A DNA stretch of 64,000 bases from Branchiostoma floridae (taxonomy: Eukaryota > Chordata > Leptocardii > Amphioxiformes > Branchiostomatidae), in the NCBI RefSeq assembly GCF_000003815.2, contig NC_049994.1, positions 15,046,659-15,110,658 of the forward strand, written 5' to 3'. Below the pieces are notes generated by a model. That model saw only the letters and a list, made by a program, of their open reading frames with translations. It was not told the DNA's origin and did no database searches. How positions within the stretch are numbered: the first letter of the stretch is position 1; every line of letters starts with the position of its first letter. The translations under genes were made by a program, and so were the position numbers. This document shows positions 9,743-20,867 of the stretch, one piece after another.

Positions 9743-10029
9743 AGTACAGAGCTTACACAGCTCTGTGGCCTATAAGGAAATGTGCAAGGGCATCGCCCTA
9801 TAGAATTGTTTTATTTGCAAAATCATGCCCGAAGGCTTACTGCATGTACAGTCTCGAACTCGAAGGATAAGAGTAGAAAAAAGAGTGATGCGTTACACTG
9901 TGCTAGTGTCTAATCAACTATATGGTTCATTCGTTTCATTCATTCGTCCCATAGCCTTTTAATTAGCCGCAGGCTGATTAGTCAGCCATAGGGGCAGCAC
10001 AACATGTTGTGCTGTATCAATAGGCATTT

Positions 10030-10425
10030 TAATCCCCTGGCGGCGCCTATCTCCTCTACGGGGCATGGTGAATGATGTAAATCACCGTATGGCTGATGCG
10101 ACACGAAGGTTCGCCAGGCCTCCGTCCGGGTGATTTGAAGTGAATCACCAACTCCAGACAGAATGGTTTGCTCCATCCACACCGCACCATCGCACGTGTG
10201 GGGTTCTTTAACGTGCATGGGGTGTGGCTCTCCCCATACACGGGACCTCCATTTAACGTCCTATCCGAGAGACGACCCCAGCCGAAGCCAGGTACTCACT
10301 CTCACCTGAGTCAAGTGGCACAAGGGCACAAGATCGGTGGCACGGCAAGCGGATTCGAACCCGCCACCTCTCGGTGCAGATCCGCACATGCTACCACATG
10401 CTACCGCCACGCGGTCCCACGACTA
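10030..10425 (-). mobile_element. long tRNA-derived SINE (minus strand)
   Basis: On the minus strand the tRNA-like head includes B box 'GGCGGGTTCGAATCCGC'. The body has the family's 'ACTCAGGTGAGAGTGAGTAC' and a further segment with 'GTTAAAGAACCCCACACGTG'. It is the longest SINE copy seen here. Confidence 0.75.
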
Positions 10426-10429
10426 TATG

Positions 10430-11040
10430 GTACAATGTATACTATTGTATATACTGTATACTGTTGTCGGGTTTGACGTCTTCTTTGAAGGCAGTGGTTA
10501 ATGAACTGTGGGTTTTGTGCTTTTAGAAGAGATATAGTCTTTTATTTGGTGATCTCCTAAATGGTAAAAGCTCGGTGAAATTGTGGCAACTGTAAATATA
10601 CACCGTGTGGTGTGGGAAGGACTTTTATTGTATGGCAAATTGTGCACAAAACATCAGATGTAATTCGTCGATGCGACTTTAATACGAGTCATTGAATTTT
10701 TGAATGGCAGCAAACTCTACCCTTGGATGACCCGGTTATGCTCAGAATTATACGCTTAGATGAGTCTTTGATGTGTACATGTACTAGTAATTAAATCACA
10801 AAAACAACTAGAGAAAAGGTGGGTCTAACAGTCATCGATGTAACACACAAGATTTGTTTGTTTGTTTATTGGGGATGCAACAGTACACGACAAGTTGCAG
10901 CCAGGCAGCGGCAGAGCTGGTAGCGGCTGCCACTACATTGTAACAAACATAATACAAACTAGAGTTCGGCGACCTCATACCTCCATGAAAATTTAGAGCT
11001 TTTGTAAATTTTATGCAGTGAATGAACATTAACATAATTT
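10430..11040. other. unassigned intergenic sequence
   Basis: No gene recognised. A GTTT run near 10855 followed by 'GGGGATGCAACAGTACACGA' and a terminal 'CGACCTCATACCTCCATGAA' looks like a repeat fragment, but I cannot define its ends. Confidence 0.35.
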
Positions 11041-11210
11041 ATGTTATGACTTTGTCATGACACTGCAAGCTATCTACCACCTGAATGTCAAGACCCTATC
11101 ACGTCCGGACAAGAGATACATAAACAAGGTAGAGAGTATGTTTCAGAATTCATAACAAACACCTGCGACACATTGATGTAAGATGTTTACTGATTATGCA
11201 AAATATATAT
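11041..11210 (+). repeat. fragment of the 'TATGCAAAT' dispersed repeat
   Basis: The segment 'AGCTATCTACCACCTGAATG' plus 'GACAAGAGATACAT' matches the larger copy at about 20190-20270. It abuts the 3' side of the Helentron, so the Helentron may have inserted into such a repeat. Confidence 0.5.
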
Positions 11211-11495
11211 AACAGTGCTCATTATTGATGTCGGTATGTATGTACATCTTTGAAGCAGCAAGGAAATATAAACATGTATCTATTCATTTGCATAGCAAAT
11301 ATATACAAGTATCTCTCGCTCTTTCTATATACATATATGTAGATATGATATTCGTACATATAAACGTTATATATCCTCTGTATATAAACCATACCTAAAC
11401 TTTTGCACACACGAGTATCAAATATGCATTGTCAATAGTGCAGAAAAGTAAACTTTAAAGATTCTTTGCGCAAAGAAGTTTAGCCTTCATGCAAC
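11211..11495. other. AT-rich trailer 3' of the Helentron ORF
   Basis: AT-rich sequence with TATA-type microsatellite runs, probably the 3' UTR or terminal region of the Helentron. The short 3' hairpin expected of such elements was not identified with confidence. Confidence 0.4.
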
Positions 11496-13053
11496 TTAGG
11501 GTGTATCATCAACATGATCAAGGGTTAAGGAAATACAGACCATGTCGTGGTCTGAGTAGTATGTGTCTACAATGTTAACCTGTGCGCTGCAATTTGAATT
11601 GATATAAACATGATCCAAAAGACTACCCTGGTCAGTGGTTGGAGTTTGAACTTGTTGCTTGAAGCCGAACTGCTTCATGACTGTCAGGATGTCGTGGTCT
11701 GGATATTTTAGGAGGTCAAAATTGAAATCCCCAAGAATGATTGTGGGATTTTGGAGTAAAGGTAGCATATTTTGCAGCCTTTCCATGAAGATGGCAGGTG
11801 GGAAGCATGGGGGTCTGTAGATGGTGACAATTTTGACTTTGGTGGCTGATTTTGTGACAGTAATGGCTGTGCACTCAAGTTCACTAGCCGTGACTGCAAG
11901 TTCTGCGGGGCAGACTGCTTGTGTAGCAACAGTCATTACTCCACCTCCTAGCCTTCCAACCCTGTCAGCTCTGAAAGATTGGGCCTCTGGTAATACAAGG
12001 TCAATCGGTTCCTGTCCTTTTAAAAATGTCTCGACAAAGCACAATACATCTGCCTGAGGAACTGATTTGTCAAGTTTTAAGTCATCTAAATGCTCAAGGT
12101 ACGAACGGATGTTTAGCAGTCGGATTTGCATACCGGACATCGTAGTAACAAAGGGCAGCGGTACCTTGGGTGAAAGTTTTTGGCGAAGACGGTTCATTTC
12201 CTGCACTACATCAGGGTCACATCTAATTGACTTGGGATCAAAACCTAGAAGGTACAGGCCATTCAAGGTCTTGACCCGGCTCATGGCAACATAACATTGA
12301 CCTGGCATGAAGTTGCTCTTGTCGTCCATTGAAACAACAATTCTGTCAAGTGTTTTGCCCTGTACTCTGTGAATGGTACAGCCCCATGCCAAGGTCAGTG
12401 GAAATTGTGCACGTTGCGCTTGAACCGATTGTTTACTGCCAGTCAAAATTGGAAGGGTTTGTCTCTTAATGGGCACTGCGCCTGGGTAGCTGTCTTTGTA
12501 CTGACTGTCTGCCATCGCCTGTCTACCAACACGATCACTGTCAAATGTAACTAACACAGTATGGACGTCATTTTGTGTATTGTCAATGCCAACTACTTTC
12601 CCCAAGGCACCATTAACCAATCCATCAGAGACATCGATGTTGACGGTCACCATGACCCTGGCACCTACAGCTAGCGATACAGTTTCTTTTAAACCTCTAT
12701 CGTTCGACGTCTTGTATAAACCAACATCTACGAGGCCTGTGTATATGTCTTTCTTTGTGTCAATGGCCTGAATATGAAAATGCTGCGTCGAAAGTTTCTG
12801 TAGATGGTCTTTGTTGTGGTCATCAACTTCCCTGTTGGTTTTGAAAACATGTAGAACTTCTGATGGGTAATGAGGATCTGTTTTTGAGATGATCCTCGAC
12901 TTTAACACGGTGATGTCGTCTTCCGTACATTCAGCTGTTCTCATTCTAAGTAAGAGTTGTGCAAAGTCTTGGTCTTCTCTTTGCCGCACACATTCTGTCA
13001 GTTCCATCATGGTGAAGTTCTCCTCCCATAGTGATCCGTGTAATTTGGCATAA
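11496..13053 (-). CDS. Helentron PIF1 helicase C-terminus fused to endonuclease
   Basis: After a TATCCGCAG acceptor the frame reads 'LWEENFTMMELTECVRQ'. Helicase motifs V and VI follow, 'TIHRVQGKTLD' and 'YVAMSRVKTLNGLYLLG'. From about residue 305 on, a second domain begins: 'LNIRSYLEHLDDLKLD', then 'FVETFL', 'TIYRPP', 'ILGDFNFDLL', 'LDHVYIN' and 'YSDHDMV'. These are the metal-binding and catalytic motifs of the exonuclease-endonuclease-phosphatase fold used by CR1-like retrotransposons. The stop is at 11496. The fusion is characteristic of Helentrons, where the endonuclease is thought to come from a non-LTR element. Its role in transposition is not established. Confidence 0.92.
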
Positions 13054-13198
13054 CTGCGGATAGATGTAGAAAAGAAATGACAATGAAATAAGGATCACAT
13101 TCGAAATTTCTGTGCACACGAAAATACATGCACACATAGGGTAAGTGGCATATGAACAATGCTAAGTGGATATGATCAACCAGATGATGGTAGCTCAC
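13054..13198 (-). other. Helentron intron (GT-AG, 145 bp)
   Basis: A GTGAGC donor and TATCCGCAG acceptor split the helicase between motif III and 'LWEENF'. Phase agrees (AG|T gives Ser). Confidence 0.82.
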
Positions 13199-14218
13199 CT
13201 GTCAGTAGGCAGGTCGAACACATGCCTTTGTCCCACGGGTTGCAGCTGGAAGAGGTCGCCCACGGCCAGAATGCTGACGCCTCCAAACCTTGAATCAGGG
13301 TCACAGGTGCCACAAATATCCTCCAGGCGACGATGGGTGTGATAAAGGTGATCTGAACCTAACATCGAACATTCATCTATGATCAGAAGTTTCAATTTTC
13401 CAAGGCGTAAGCGGAGATTATGTAACTTCTCACTACCAACAGGCTTGTATTCGTTGCTCTTCTTCGGACCACCACCAAACCCGAGAGCCGAGTGTAAAGT
13501 CATCCCATTGATGTTGAATGCTGCTGTTCCGGTGAATGCCGTGATCAGAACAGAGAGTTCGTCGGGATCGTAATGTCCGGACAACCGTTGCAGAAGCCTT
13601 ATGGTTTCGTGGTGTATTATCTTGATGACATGGCTCTTCCCAACACCGCCGGGGCCGCTTAGAAAGAGAGTGTACTGCGGTACCGGTTGGTCATGTTGCA
13701 GTGCGTATATTGAATCTTTACACCACTTCCGGTGGACGCGGACAACTTCCATTTGTGCAGCATTCAAAGATCGCATCATGCTTCTATATATGGATGATGT
13801 TAGTGATGTTGTATTCAAGTCTGTGGAGAACCGCCTATAAAGCTCAGATTGATCATTGGTGTTCCTGTGTGGTGCCAAGTCTATGTTGTCGCGGTCGTTC
13901 TCCTCAGGTAAGTCATTCTGTGTAGTTGTCCCTTCAGCTATCTGTTCTGCTTGTTGATATTCCACATTTGGTGCAACACTGTCCCATACGTCCTCTGGAG
14001 GGCCATTGCGTTGCAAATTTTCATAGGCTTCTTCGATTACTTCTGCATGTACACTGAACTTGGCTTCATTGACGTGAACAGTGTCCTTCACACTATCGTA
14101 GTGGTCTTTGAACAATGAGAACCCGGCTTTAAGATCAACGTCTTCGTGTCGCCACGGATAGTACAACATTAGGAGGTTCCTGTATCGTTCTTCGCCGTCA
14201 GTTTTCTCTTTGTGGAAT
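13199..14218 (-). CDS. Helentron PIF1 helicase, N-terminal exon
   Basis: The exon follows a CATTTGCAG acceptor and joins the upstream block as 'IVR|FHKEKTDGEERYRN', then 'LLMLYYPWR', the standard link between Rep and helicase in this family. PIF1 motifs are clear: Walker A 'GPGGVGKSH', motif Ia 'TGTAAFNI', Walker B 'LLIIDECSML' and motif III 'GDLFQLQPV'. It ends 'FDLPTD' in phase 2 before GTGAGC. Confidence 0.9.
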
Positions 14219-14323
14219 CTGCAAATGATAAGCATAATGTTAAGAAATTGATATGTACGTTTTATCAAAGTAACATAGATATGAAACGCCTAAAACTGGA
14301 TCAATGTGCAAAGCTATACATGC
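14219..14323 (-). other. Helentron intron with GC donor (105 bp)
   Basis: The reading that rejoins 'IVR' with 'FHKEK' needs donor GCATGT and acceptor TTTGCAG, a non-canonical GC-AG intron. A GTATAG site 3 bp further on would break the frame. Confidence 0.7.
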
Positions 14324-15030
14324 CTGACAATGCAGTGCCGCTTGCGCTTCCTCATCTGGCCCATGTCGTTCAGCAAGGTGATGACAGGTGGATACCGTTT
14401 GTCGTCCTCTTCATCTGTCTCTCCGCTGCAGGTAGCATCTTGGTCATCGCAGCTGTGGCGGACGTCTGGGATGTGGTCGAAGACTTCATCAGGTACATCC
14501 TGGCCACCAGTTTTATATGTAGCTGCGAACTCTATGAGAGACATGTCCTTTAGGATATCTGGTCTGGACTCGTATCTGTCAGTGAGGGATGTGCAGAAAA
14601 TGTTGTCATCCTCATCGGCCATGTCTTGCAGGACACTCTGAGGCTTGAGCATTGACACCCTTTTCTCTTTTGGAGCAGTGTTGACAAATACTCTTGCTCT
14701 GCTTGCTCTATGCAAAGGTAGGGAAGTCTGCTTCCAAGCTGCTTCCTGTGCACTCAGTTCTCTGTTGTTCAGGAATGCTGAACCAACCTTTGTCAGTTTA
14801 GCTTTCAAGTCCTCACCTCTGCTTTCCTCTGCTACTTTCCTCAACAACTCACTCATGGCTCGTTCGCTCTTTAGCATGTAACTCGTGATGTACATGATAC
14901 AAGAATACGGGTCCAAAATAAATTGAAGATCCATGTTAGCCCGCCAAGTTGCCAAAATTTTAGGATTATATTGATTGATGTTTCTTTCTGATGGATGACG
15001 TTGTAGGATGATTTTTTTCCGATTTTGCAA
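14324..15030 (-). CDS. Helentron Rep protein, C-terminal part (frame shifted)
   Basis: Reading continues one base out of frame from the preceding block. It carries 'RNINQYNPKILATWRANMD' and then 'CIMYITSYMLKSE', which has the spaced pair of tyrosines expected of the two-tyrosine Rep catalytic site. It ends at 'HCIV' before a GC splice donor (14323). The two frames overlap at a run of seven A's (minus strand, about 15012-15018), one A more than the continuous frame needs. Confidence 0.82.
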
Positions 15031-17698
15031 CTTTCAATGCCTGTTCATATGCATCTGGGGAGACATCAGCTTTCTGTAACAAATTCTGCAAGGAAATGTC
15101 TTCAGGAATGTTTTTGTCATCCATGACTGATCTTACTTTGCTGAGCACCTCCTTCTGCTTCTTTTGAACATCGATCAGTTCTTCTTGATCAGGCCGGGCA
15201 ATCACTGTCTCTTTGCTAGGCTGGTGGGGGAATTTGAATCTACATCCCCCTCCTTTTCGGCACGTAGCTGAATGGACGTGTCTTTGTAAAGAGAGGACCA
15301 AGTTCCTGAGGTCACTTTGTTCTTCATCCGGAATTGCACATGTTTGATGTTTGTTGATGAAGGCGATGATGTCCTTGTCGCTGTTTACATTTAGTTTTGG
15401 AGCATTTTTCATCCAAAGAATGGTATGGGCGTGGGGGGATCCTCTGGCTTGAAATTCTATACGAATCATGAAGTCCTGGAGTTCGCCGATAGGGTTGGCC
15501 TTGCCTCCGATGAACTCCTTGAAAAACACATTCAGTCGATGATTGAACTGGCGAGCTGCTGTTACCGGATTGTATCGTAGCCAACTACACTTCTCTTCCC
15601 ATGGCATGTTCTTAATGTCTTCAGCAGTCAGTGTCTTTCCGTACTGATGAGCGATGCTCTGAATAACTTCTGGCCACTGCATGTCTGCAGCTGACAGGGT
15701 AAGGAACCAGGTTGGTATGCCGAGCTGTCTAACCATGGCCAGTAAGTCCAGTAAAACAGTGTTCCAGTAAGCTGGTGATCCCCGGATATTCCTCATGAAT
15801 TTGAATGCCATGTCCGTTCGGAGCATAGCTTGAACATTGTCTGTATTCTTCATCAGACCAGCATTTATTGTCTTATTTTGGAAAGTGTGACCTCGAGTTT
15901 GCCGCATAGAAATCTGAATAGAGTCTCTGACTTGTTTTGCTTCTACTGTATACTGTGCGGTCAATAAGTACTCTATATCCCTTGCAAATCTTCCATCCTG
16001 GTGCAGAAGTCTTTGATTGAAGTATTTTCGAGGTGTGATATTTGTACTTCGCTCCTGGAGTAAACCACCACGACCAAATGGGTATTTTGACGGGTTTGCC
16101 ATCTCTTCGAACTTTTCATCAGTGAGAAATGGGCATGGTTTTTGGTGTTCTCCAGGCGCCACAGAATATGTGCACTCCCCGTCAGCTACGCGCTCATCTT
16201 GTAGCATGGTGTCGTACGGAAGCCCACGTAGCTGACTTGTTTGCTCAAACGAAATCCTGTCTTCCTCTTCTTCCAAATCAATGTCCCCCCTTTCTGTTTC
16301 TAAAGCAGTTTCAGCATGATGGTCATTTGCTGTACTGGGACCATCCTCTCTGGTGCTGGATGTTACCTCCCTGTCCCTGTTGTCTGTTATTCTTCCTGTC
16401 ATGGCTTCCCACAAATCAGGATCATCGCCCTCCCATTCACGTTCCCAGTCAGGACAAATGGTGATGTCCTTGTAGAGAGGGTTGTTGTCCTTCAGCCATA
16501 CCAGGGCATCCACAACTTTCTTGGGACGAATGTACTCATACATGTAATGACCTTGATAGCAAAGACGTCGCTTCAACTTCAGTGGCACCACCTCAGCTGT
16601 TGCTGGAAGTCTCGGTAAAAGCGATGTGATTGTCTGTAATTTAGTTGGAACATTCACGGCACTACCATGTATGGCTTTCTGTCCTCCTCTTGGCAATCCA
16701 ACCAGTTTCATGAAGGGGATCCTTTGGCTGATGAGCCTCAGTTCCAATGGCCGCAGATCTTTCAACTGAGGCGGCACTTCATCAAGCTCCAGGTTGTTTC
16801 CCCATGACTGTGTTGGGACTCTCCCTTGCTTGAGAGCGTTGTGGCAGGTCATACATACCCAATATTTACCATTAACTTGGGTACCAGTTGTGCAGTTTAG
16901 TATTTTCTCTGTATTTTCATTTGTTGTGTAATTCTCAACCTTGAGCTCTCTAACAGTTGATCTATAGAGCAGCCGACAACAGGAGATACAAGCATATATT
17001 GGTCCCTCGGCTATTTTAGATAAGAAAGTTGAAGCGCACTTATCAATCGTCGCTTCTTCGCTTTGTTTTTTTCTTCTGCATCTGTTCATAATTGTCCTTG
17101 CAGTTTTACGGCGTTTCGCAGTAGTCTCTGCTGTCTCCTGTTCTCTTTGTCGCTTCATTCCGACCCTATTTAATGCTTGTCGTTTTGCTGTAGTCGCTGC
17201 TGACTCCTGTGCTCTGTGTCGTTTTTTATGACTCTTATCTGCTGCCCGTCGTTTTGCTGTAGTCGCTGCTGACTCCTGTGCTCTGTGTCGTTTTTTATGA
17301 CTCTTATCTGCTGCCCGTCGTTTTGCTGTAGACTCTTCTGACTCCTGTGCTCTGTGTCGTTTTTTATGACTCTTATCTGCTGCCCGTCGTTTTGCTGTAG
17401 ACTCTTCTGACTCCTGTGCTCTGTGTCGCTTCATGCCGACCCTATTTGATGCACGACGTTTTTCTGTAGTCTCTTCTGACTCCTGTGCTCTGTGTCGCTT
17501 CATGCCGACCCTATTTGACGCACGACGTTTTTCTGTAGTCTCTTCTGACTCCTGTGCTCTGTGTCGCTTCATGCCGACCCTATTTGATTCACGACGTTTC
17601 GCAGCAGTATTTGGTGTCTCTCCTTCTCTTTGCCTGCTATTGTACTGCGCAATTAATTTTCTTCTTTGCTCCACACTTTTGCGTTTGCTTCGAGCCAT
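14966..17698 (-). CDS. Helentron Rep protein, N-terminal part
   Basis: This 910-residue frame starts MARSKRK. Residues about 30-200 are tandem repeats of roughly 19 residues built on 'KRHRAQES..TTAKRRA', highly basic and perhaps coiled. A Cys-containing segment follows (CISCCR...CMTCHN), as found upstream of Rep in many Helitrons. The Helitron-like N domain runs from about 560 to 800. It holds the metal-binding HUH motif in 'EFQARGSPHAHTILW' (His at about 756 and 758). The Rep tyrosines are not in this frame: it runs into the wrong frame near 15012, and the tyrosine motif continues in the next block. The enzyme would nick and rejoin single-stranded DNA at the element's ends. The shift makes this copy defective unless it is an assembly error. 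Confidence 0.88.
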   Translation of the reverse strand: MARSKRKSVEQRRKLIAQYNSRQREGETPNTAAKRRESNRVGMKRHRAQESEETTEKRRASNRVGMKRHRAQESEETTEKRRASNRVGMKRHRAQESEESTAKRRAADKSHKKRHRAQESEESTAKRRAADKSHKKRHRAQESAATTAKRRAADKSHKKRHRAQESAATTAKRQALNRVGMKRQREQETAETTAKRRKTARTIMNRCRRKKQSEEATIDKCASTFLSKIAEGPIYACISCCRLLYRSTVRELKVENYTTNENTEKILNCTTGTQVNGKYWVCMTCHNALKQGRVPTQSWGNNLELDEVPPQLKDLRPLELRLISQRIPFMKLVGLPRGGQKAIHGSAVNVPTKLQTITSLLPRLPATAEVVPLKLKRRLCYQGHYMYEYIRPKKVVDALVWLKDNNPLYKDITICPDWEREWEGDDPDLWEAMTGRITDNRDREVTSSTREDGPSTANDHHAETALETERGDIDLEEEEDRISFEQTSQLRGLPYDTMLQDERVADGECTYSVAPGEHQKPCPFLTDEKFEEMANPSKYPFGRGGLLQERSTNITPRKYFNQRLLHQDGRFARDIEYLLTAQYTVEAKQVRDSIQISMRQTRGHTFQNKTINAGLMKNTDNVQAMLRTDMAFKFMRNIRGSPAYWNTVLLDLLAMVRQLGIPTWFLTLSAADMQWPEVIQSIAHQYGKTLTAEDIKNMPWEEKCSWLRYNPVTAARQFNHRLNVFFKEFIGGKANPIGELQDFMIRIEFQARGSPHAHTILWMKNAPKLNVNSDKDIIAFINKHQTCAIPDEEQSDLRNLVLSLQRHVHSATCRKGGGCRFKFPHQPSKETVIARPDQEELIDVQKKQKEVLSKVRSVMDDKNIPEDISLQNLLQKADVSPDAYEQALKVAKSEKNHPTTSSIRKKHQSI
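17160..17610 (-). repeat. tandem repeats in the Helentron Rep N-terminus
   Basis: About eight copies of a roughly 57-60-bp unit, containing 'GACTCCTGTGCTCTGTGTCG' on the plus strand, encode the basic 19-residue repeats. Adjacent units are nearly identical, pointing to recent slippage or unequal exchange. Confidence 0.9.
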
Positions 17699-17780
17699 GA
17701 TATTTATGGTATATTTCCTTTCTATACGGGGTAACTGATTTCAGTACCTCTGCTGACTGCTGGGACTTAGCACTGTTGTA

Positions 17781-18000
17781 GTCTAATGTTTCGGGTGTTG
17801 GTGTTAAAGGTCACAAGTCCGGCTCACAACTGCAATAAATCAGATTTGCGTGGGACAAGGCAGATGCTTTCCGTGGTGATATCCATAGTTCTTCAAAGAA
17901 ATCTTGTTCAGGTAACTATTGTTGCACAGATATCTACAAATGCCCCCTCCTTCTTTATATTCAAGCCTACACAGTAAAACAGAGATTAGATTGAAGTCAG
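17781..18000. other. leader upstream of the Helentron ORF
   Basis: No recognised feature; it may contain the 5' end of the element. Confidence 0.35.
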
Positions 18001-18860
18001 TAAAAGCATGTGTTCATTGGTTCTCATTTACATAAATTATGTAACTTGATCATCTCCTCCACCAAACAACAGACGTGCGTAATCTATGTTAAGAAAGAAG
18101 GCTTTTTATCGCATTTTCTGATAAGTTATGCAAATTAGTACCTCGTTTGCAAAATACATGTTCAATGATGTTCACCTGTACATAAATTTCAAGAAGTAAG
18201 AAGTTCCCAGCATTTACCACAATGAAATTATAGCATTTTCTCATTAATTATGCAAATTAGGTCTTCATTTTGCATAATATATATCTATCATTATTGTTCT
18301 ATTTCTCAGTTACAAATGTCACATGTTGCAATGGTCCTATAATTGAACTGAGCATGTTTAGACAATTTTCTAATTAACTATGCAAATTAGATTTCGTTTT
18401 GCATAATTGATATGCGATCATATGAGGCATCAATTAGCTATCTACTTACTAAAAATCATGTCAATACATCAACCCCTTCTTGGTTTATTCCATTTCAAAG
18501 TCTGACACTAAACCTGCCCTGCAATTCCAAACAAGCCGTTAGGGAGCCCAAACCTATACCACAGTACTCACGGCATCAAGAGCTGTCTTATTAAGTCTTG
18601 TCTACCACTAAAATATCAAAGCCGCAGCATGTCCAGAACTCGACATATCAAATCCGGAAGTTCCGCTGCAAACCCGTAACAGGTCGCCAGGGGGCCCAAA
18701 AATCTAATCGTTTTCAAGTCTCATCAAGACCTACCAACATACCGAATATCAATACAATCCTTCCAGGCGTTCTCGAGTTATGCTGGTCTTCTACAATCAT
18801 ACTATTAGATAGATAGATACAAACGCTACCCAAAATGTAACCTTCTTGGCGAAGGTAATA
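18001..18860 (+). repeat. 'TATGCAAATTAG' dispersed repeat, copy 1
   Basis: Repeated modules include 'TTATGCAAATTAG', 'TTTTGCATAA', 'CGTTCTCGAGTTATG' and an end reading 'AACCTTCTTGGCGAAGGTAA'. The same order of modules occurs at 19955-20775. It may be a non-autonomous transposon; I could not find its ends. Confidence 0.6.
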
Positions 18861-19632
18861 ATTAAGAGTCACAAATAAATGTTCCATGCCGGTTCTTCAC
18901 AGGGGAAATTGGTGTAGAAAATTGTAAACAAAAAAATCTAAATAACTTATCTGACGGCATTAATTTGGCATCACTGTGGTAAATACATTGAATACGAGCG
19001 ATCAGCCCTTAGAATATAAACTCTACTGACAAAAACGTCATATGTGCTTTAACTTCTATGAATGGAAGGGTATGGATCTTTTTCTCAATACACTGAGCGT
19101 AACGTTGAATACATACAGATTGTTGTATAATATCTAATATCACGCTTGGCCCACAAGACATAAGACATCACCTATCAAAACTTTATCCACAGGGCAATAT
19201 CTATGCAATATTATCAACAGTATCACCTAACTTTGTCACTTAGAAACCTTCATATGTATCTAGTGGAGTAACGTTACTCATATATTTCAGAGTGACAGTT
19301 CAGGCTCGACTCAAAGGGTTGACAAGTAGATAGTTTTAAACACTTTGTACTTACCAGCTGGTCTTATCTTCAGTCCAAATAAACTCCTGCGCGAAAAAGG
19401 ACCACCCTTGACATTCAAAGATTGCAACAAACTCCAAGAAGAAAAGGCATCAAAATCGTATTTAAAGCCAGAGAATTTTCCTGCAGTACGCAGTTGTAAC
19501 AGTGTATGTTATCTGACCTGAAAGGTCATCTCCCAGATGCTACACGACCTCCTGTGACCTCCTGTACTAGAACAGGAAGTTGATGTCCTGCCGTAAAGAT
19601 ATGCCAGCTGCCAGCGCTTGCCGAGTTGAGAA
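18861..19632. other. unassigned sequence before gap
   Basis: No gene or clear repeat recognised. Confidence 0.4.
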
Positions 19633-19940
19633 NNNNNNNNNNNNNNNNNNNNNNNNNNNNNNNNNNNNNNNNNNNNNNNNNNNNNNNNNNNNNNNNNNNN
19701 NNNNNNNNNNNNNNNNNNNNNNNNNNNNNNNNNNNNNNNNNNNNNNNNNNNNNNNNNNNNNNNNNNNNNNNNNNNNNNNNNNNNNNNNNNNNNNNNNNNN
19801 NNNNNNNNNNNNNNNNNNNNNNNNNNNNNNNNNNNNNNNNNNNNNNNNNNNNNNNNNNNNNNNNNNNNNNNNNNNNNNNNNNNNNNNNNNNNNNNNNNNN
19901 NNNNNNNNNNNNNNNNNNNNNNNNNNNNNNNNNNNNNNNN
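19633..19940. other. assembly gap (308 N)
   Basis: A run of 308 N bases. Confidence 0.99.
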
Positions 19941-19954
19941 TACATGTGTTGCAT

Positions 19955-20775
19955 TTATTGAAGTGGAGTTATGGATAACAATTGACTTATACAAATTCCT
20001 CATTGATTATGCAAATTAAGTCCTCATTTGCATAACATGCATATCATTATGAACATCTTTGCCCAAGCTACCTGCATGCCTAAAATGATGCCAATCCGTC
20101 GTTCCTTTCTGCAGTTATCCTCTTTGAAGTGTCTTGACAAAAATGCCCCTGCAGTTCCATAATTAAATATTAGGGGGCTGAAACTTGCCCCAATATGTCA
20201 TGGCACTAAAAGCTATCTACCACGTAAATGTCAAGACCATAGCATGTCTGAAACAAGAGATACATTGAAAAAACTGCTATTATAGAATATTCTCATTAAT
20301 TATGCAAATGTACTCCTATTTTGCATAATTAGTATTTTATCGTGTACAACATTGTCTAAGGTACCTACATACCAAAAATCATGAAAATCCGTTGTTCCCT
20401 TCTTGAGTTATCCTCTTCAGAAGTTTTTGACAAAAACGCCCCTGCTATCCCAAAACTAGACGCTAGGGGGCCAAAACTTATGTCATTTCTTCCTGAGCAC
20501 AAGAGCTATCTAACACTCAAAAATCGTGACCATAGCATGTTCAGAACACCGAGATAGCAAAACCGGAAGTTGCGCTGCAGTACCAAGGGGAGCCGCTAGA
20601 GGGCCCAAAATCTAATCATTTCCAGCTTTCATCACACACTACCAACACACCAAGTATGAAAGCAATCCACCCAGCCGTTCTTGAGTTATCTTGTTTACAC
20701 ACACACACACAGACAGACAGACACACAAACGCAGGGTAAAATATAACCTCCATGACATTTCATGGAGGTAATTAT
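19955..20775 (+). repeat. 'TATGCAAATTAG' dispersed repeat, copy 2
   Basis: The same modules as 18001-18860. It ends in 'CTTGAGTTATCTTG', a CA/GACA microsatellite (20697-20730) and 'CCTCCATGACATTTCATGGA'. Adjacent same-strand copies suggest tandem or repeated insertion. Confidence 0.6.
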
Positions 20776-20867
20776 TCACCAGTAGCTTCTATTGTTGCAA
20801 AGACTACAATAATGTTTCGACAAAGATTAAAGGAATGTCTGTTCATGATAAATTCTTCCTTTAAATC

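Larger units (their letters stand above)
11211..17780 (-). mobile_element. Helentron (Helitron2-type rolling-circle transposon)
   Basis: One minus-strand element encodes, in order, repeats, a zinc-finger-like region, a Rep (HUH) nuclease, a PIF1/RRM3 helicase and a C-terminal exonuclease/endonuclease-like domain. The C-terminal endonuclease separates Helentrons from canonical Helitrons. Coding blocks are 17698-14966, 15030-14324 (shifted frame), 14218-13199 and 13053-11496. The edges given here are guesses; no termini were defined. Confidence 0.85.

Noticed and set aside
15008..15030. Programmed -1 frameshifting in the Helentron
   Set aside because: The downstream frame needs a +1 (or -2) shift; a -1 slip at this A-run would reach the wrong frame.
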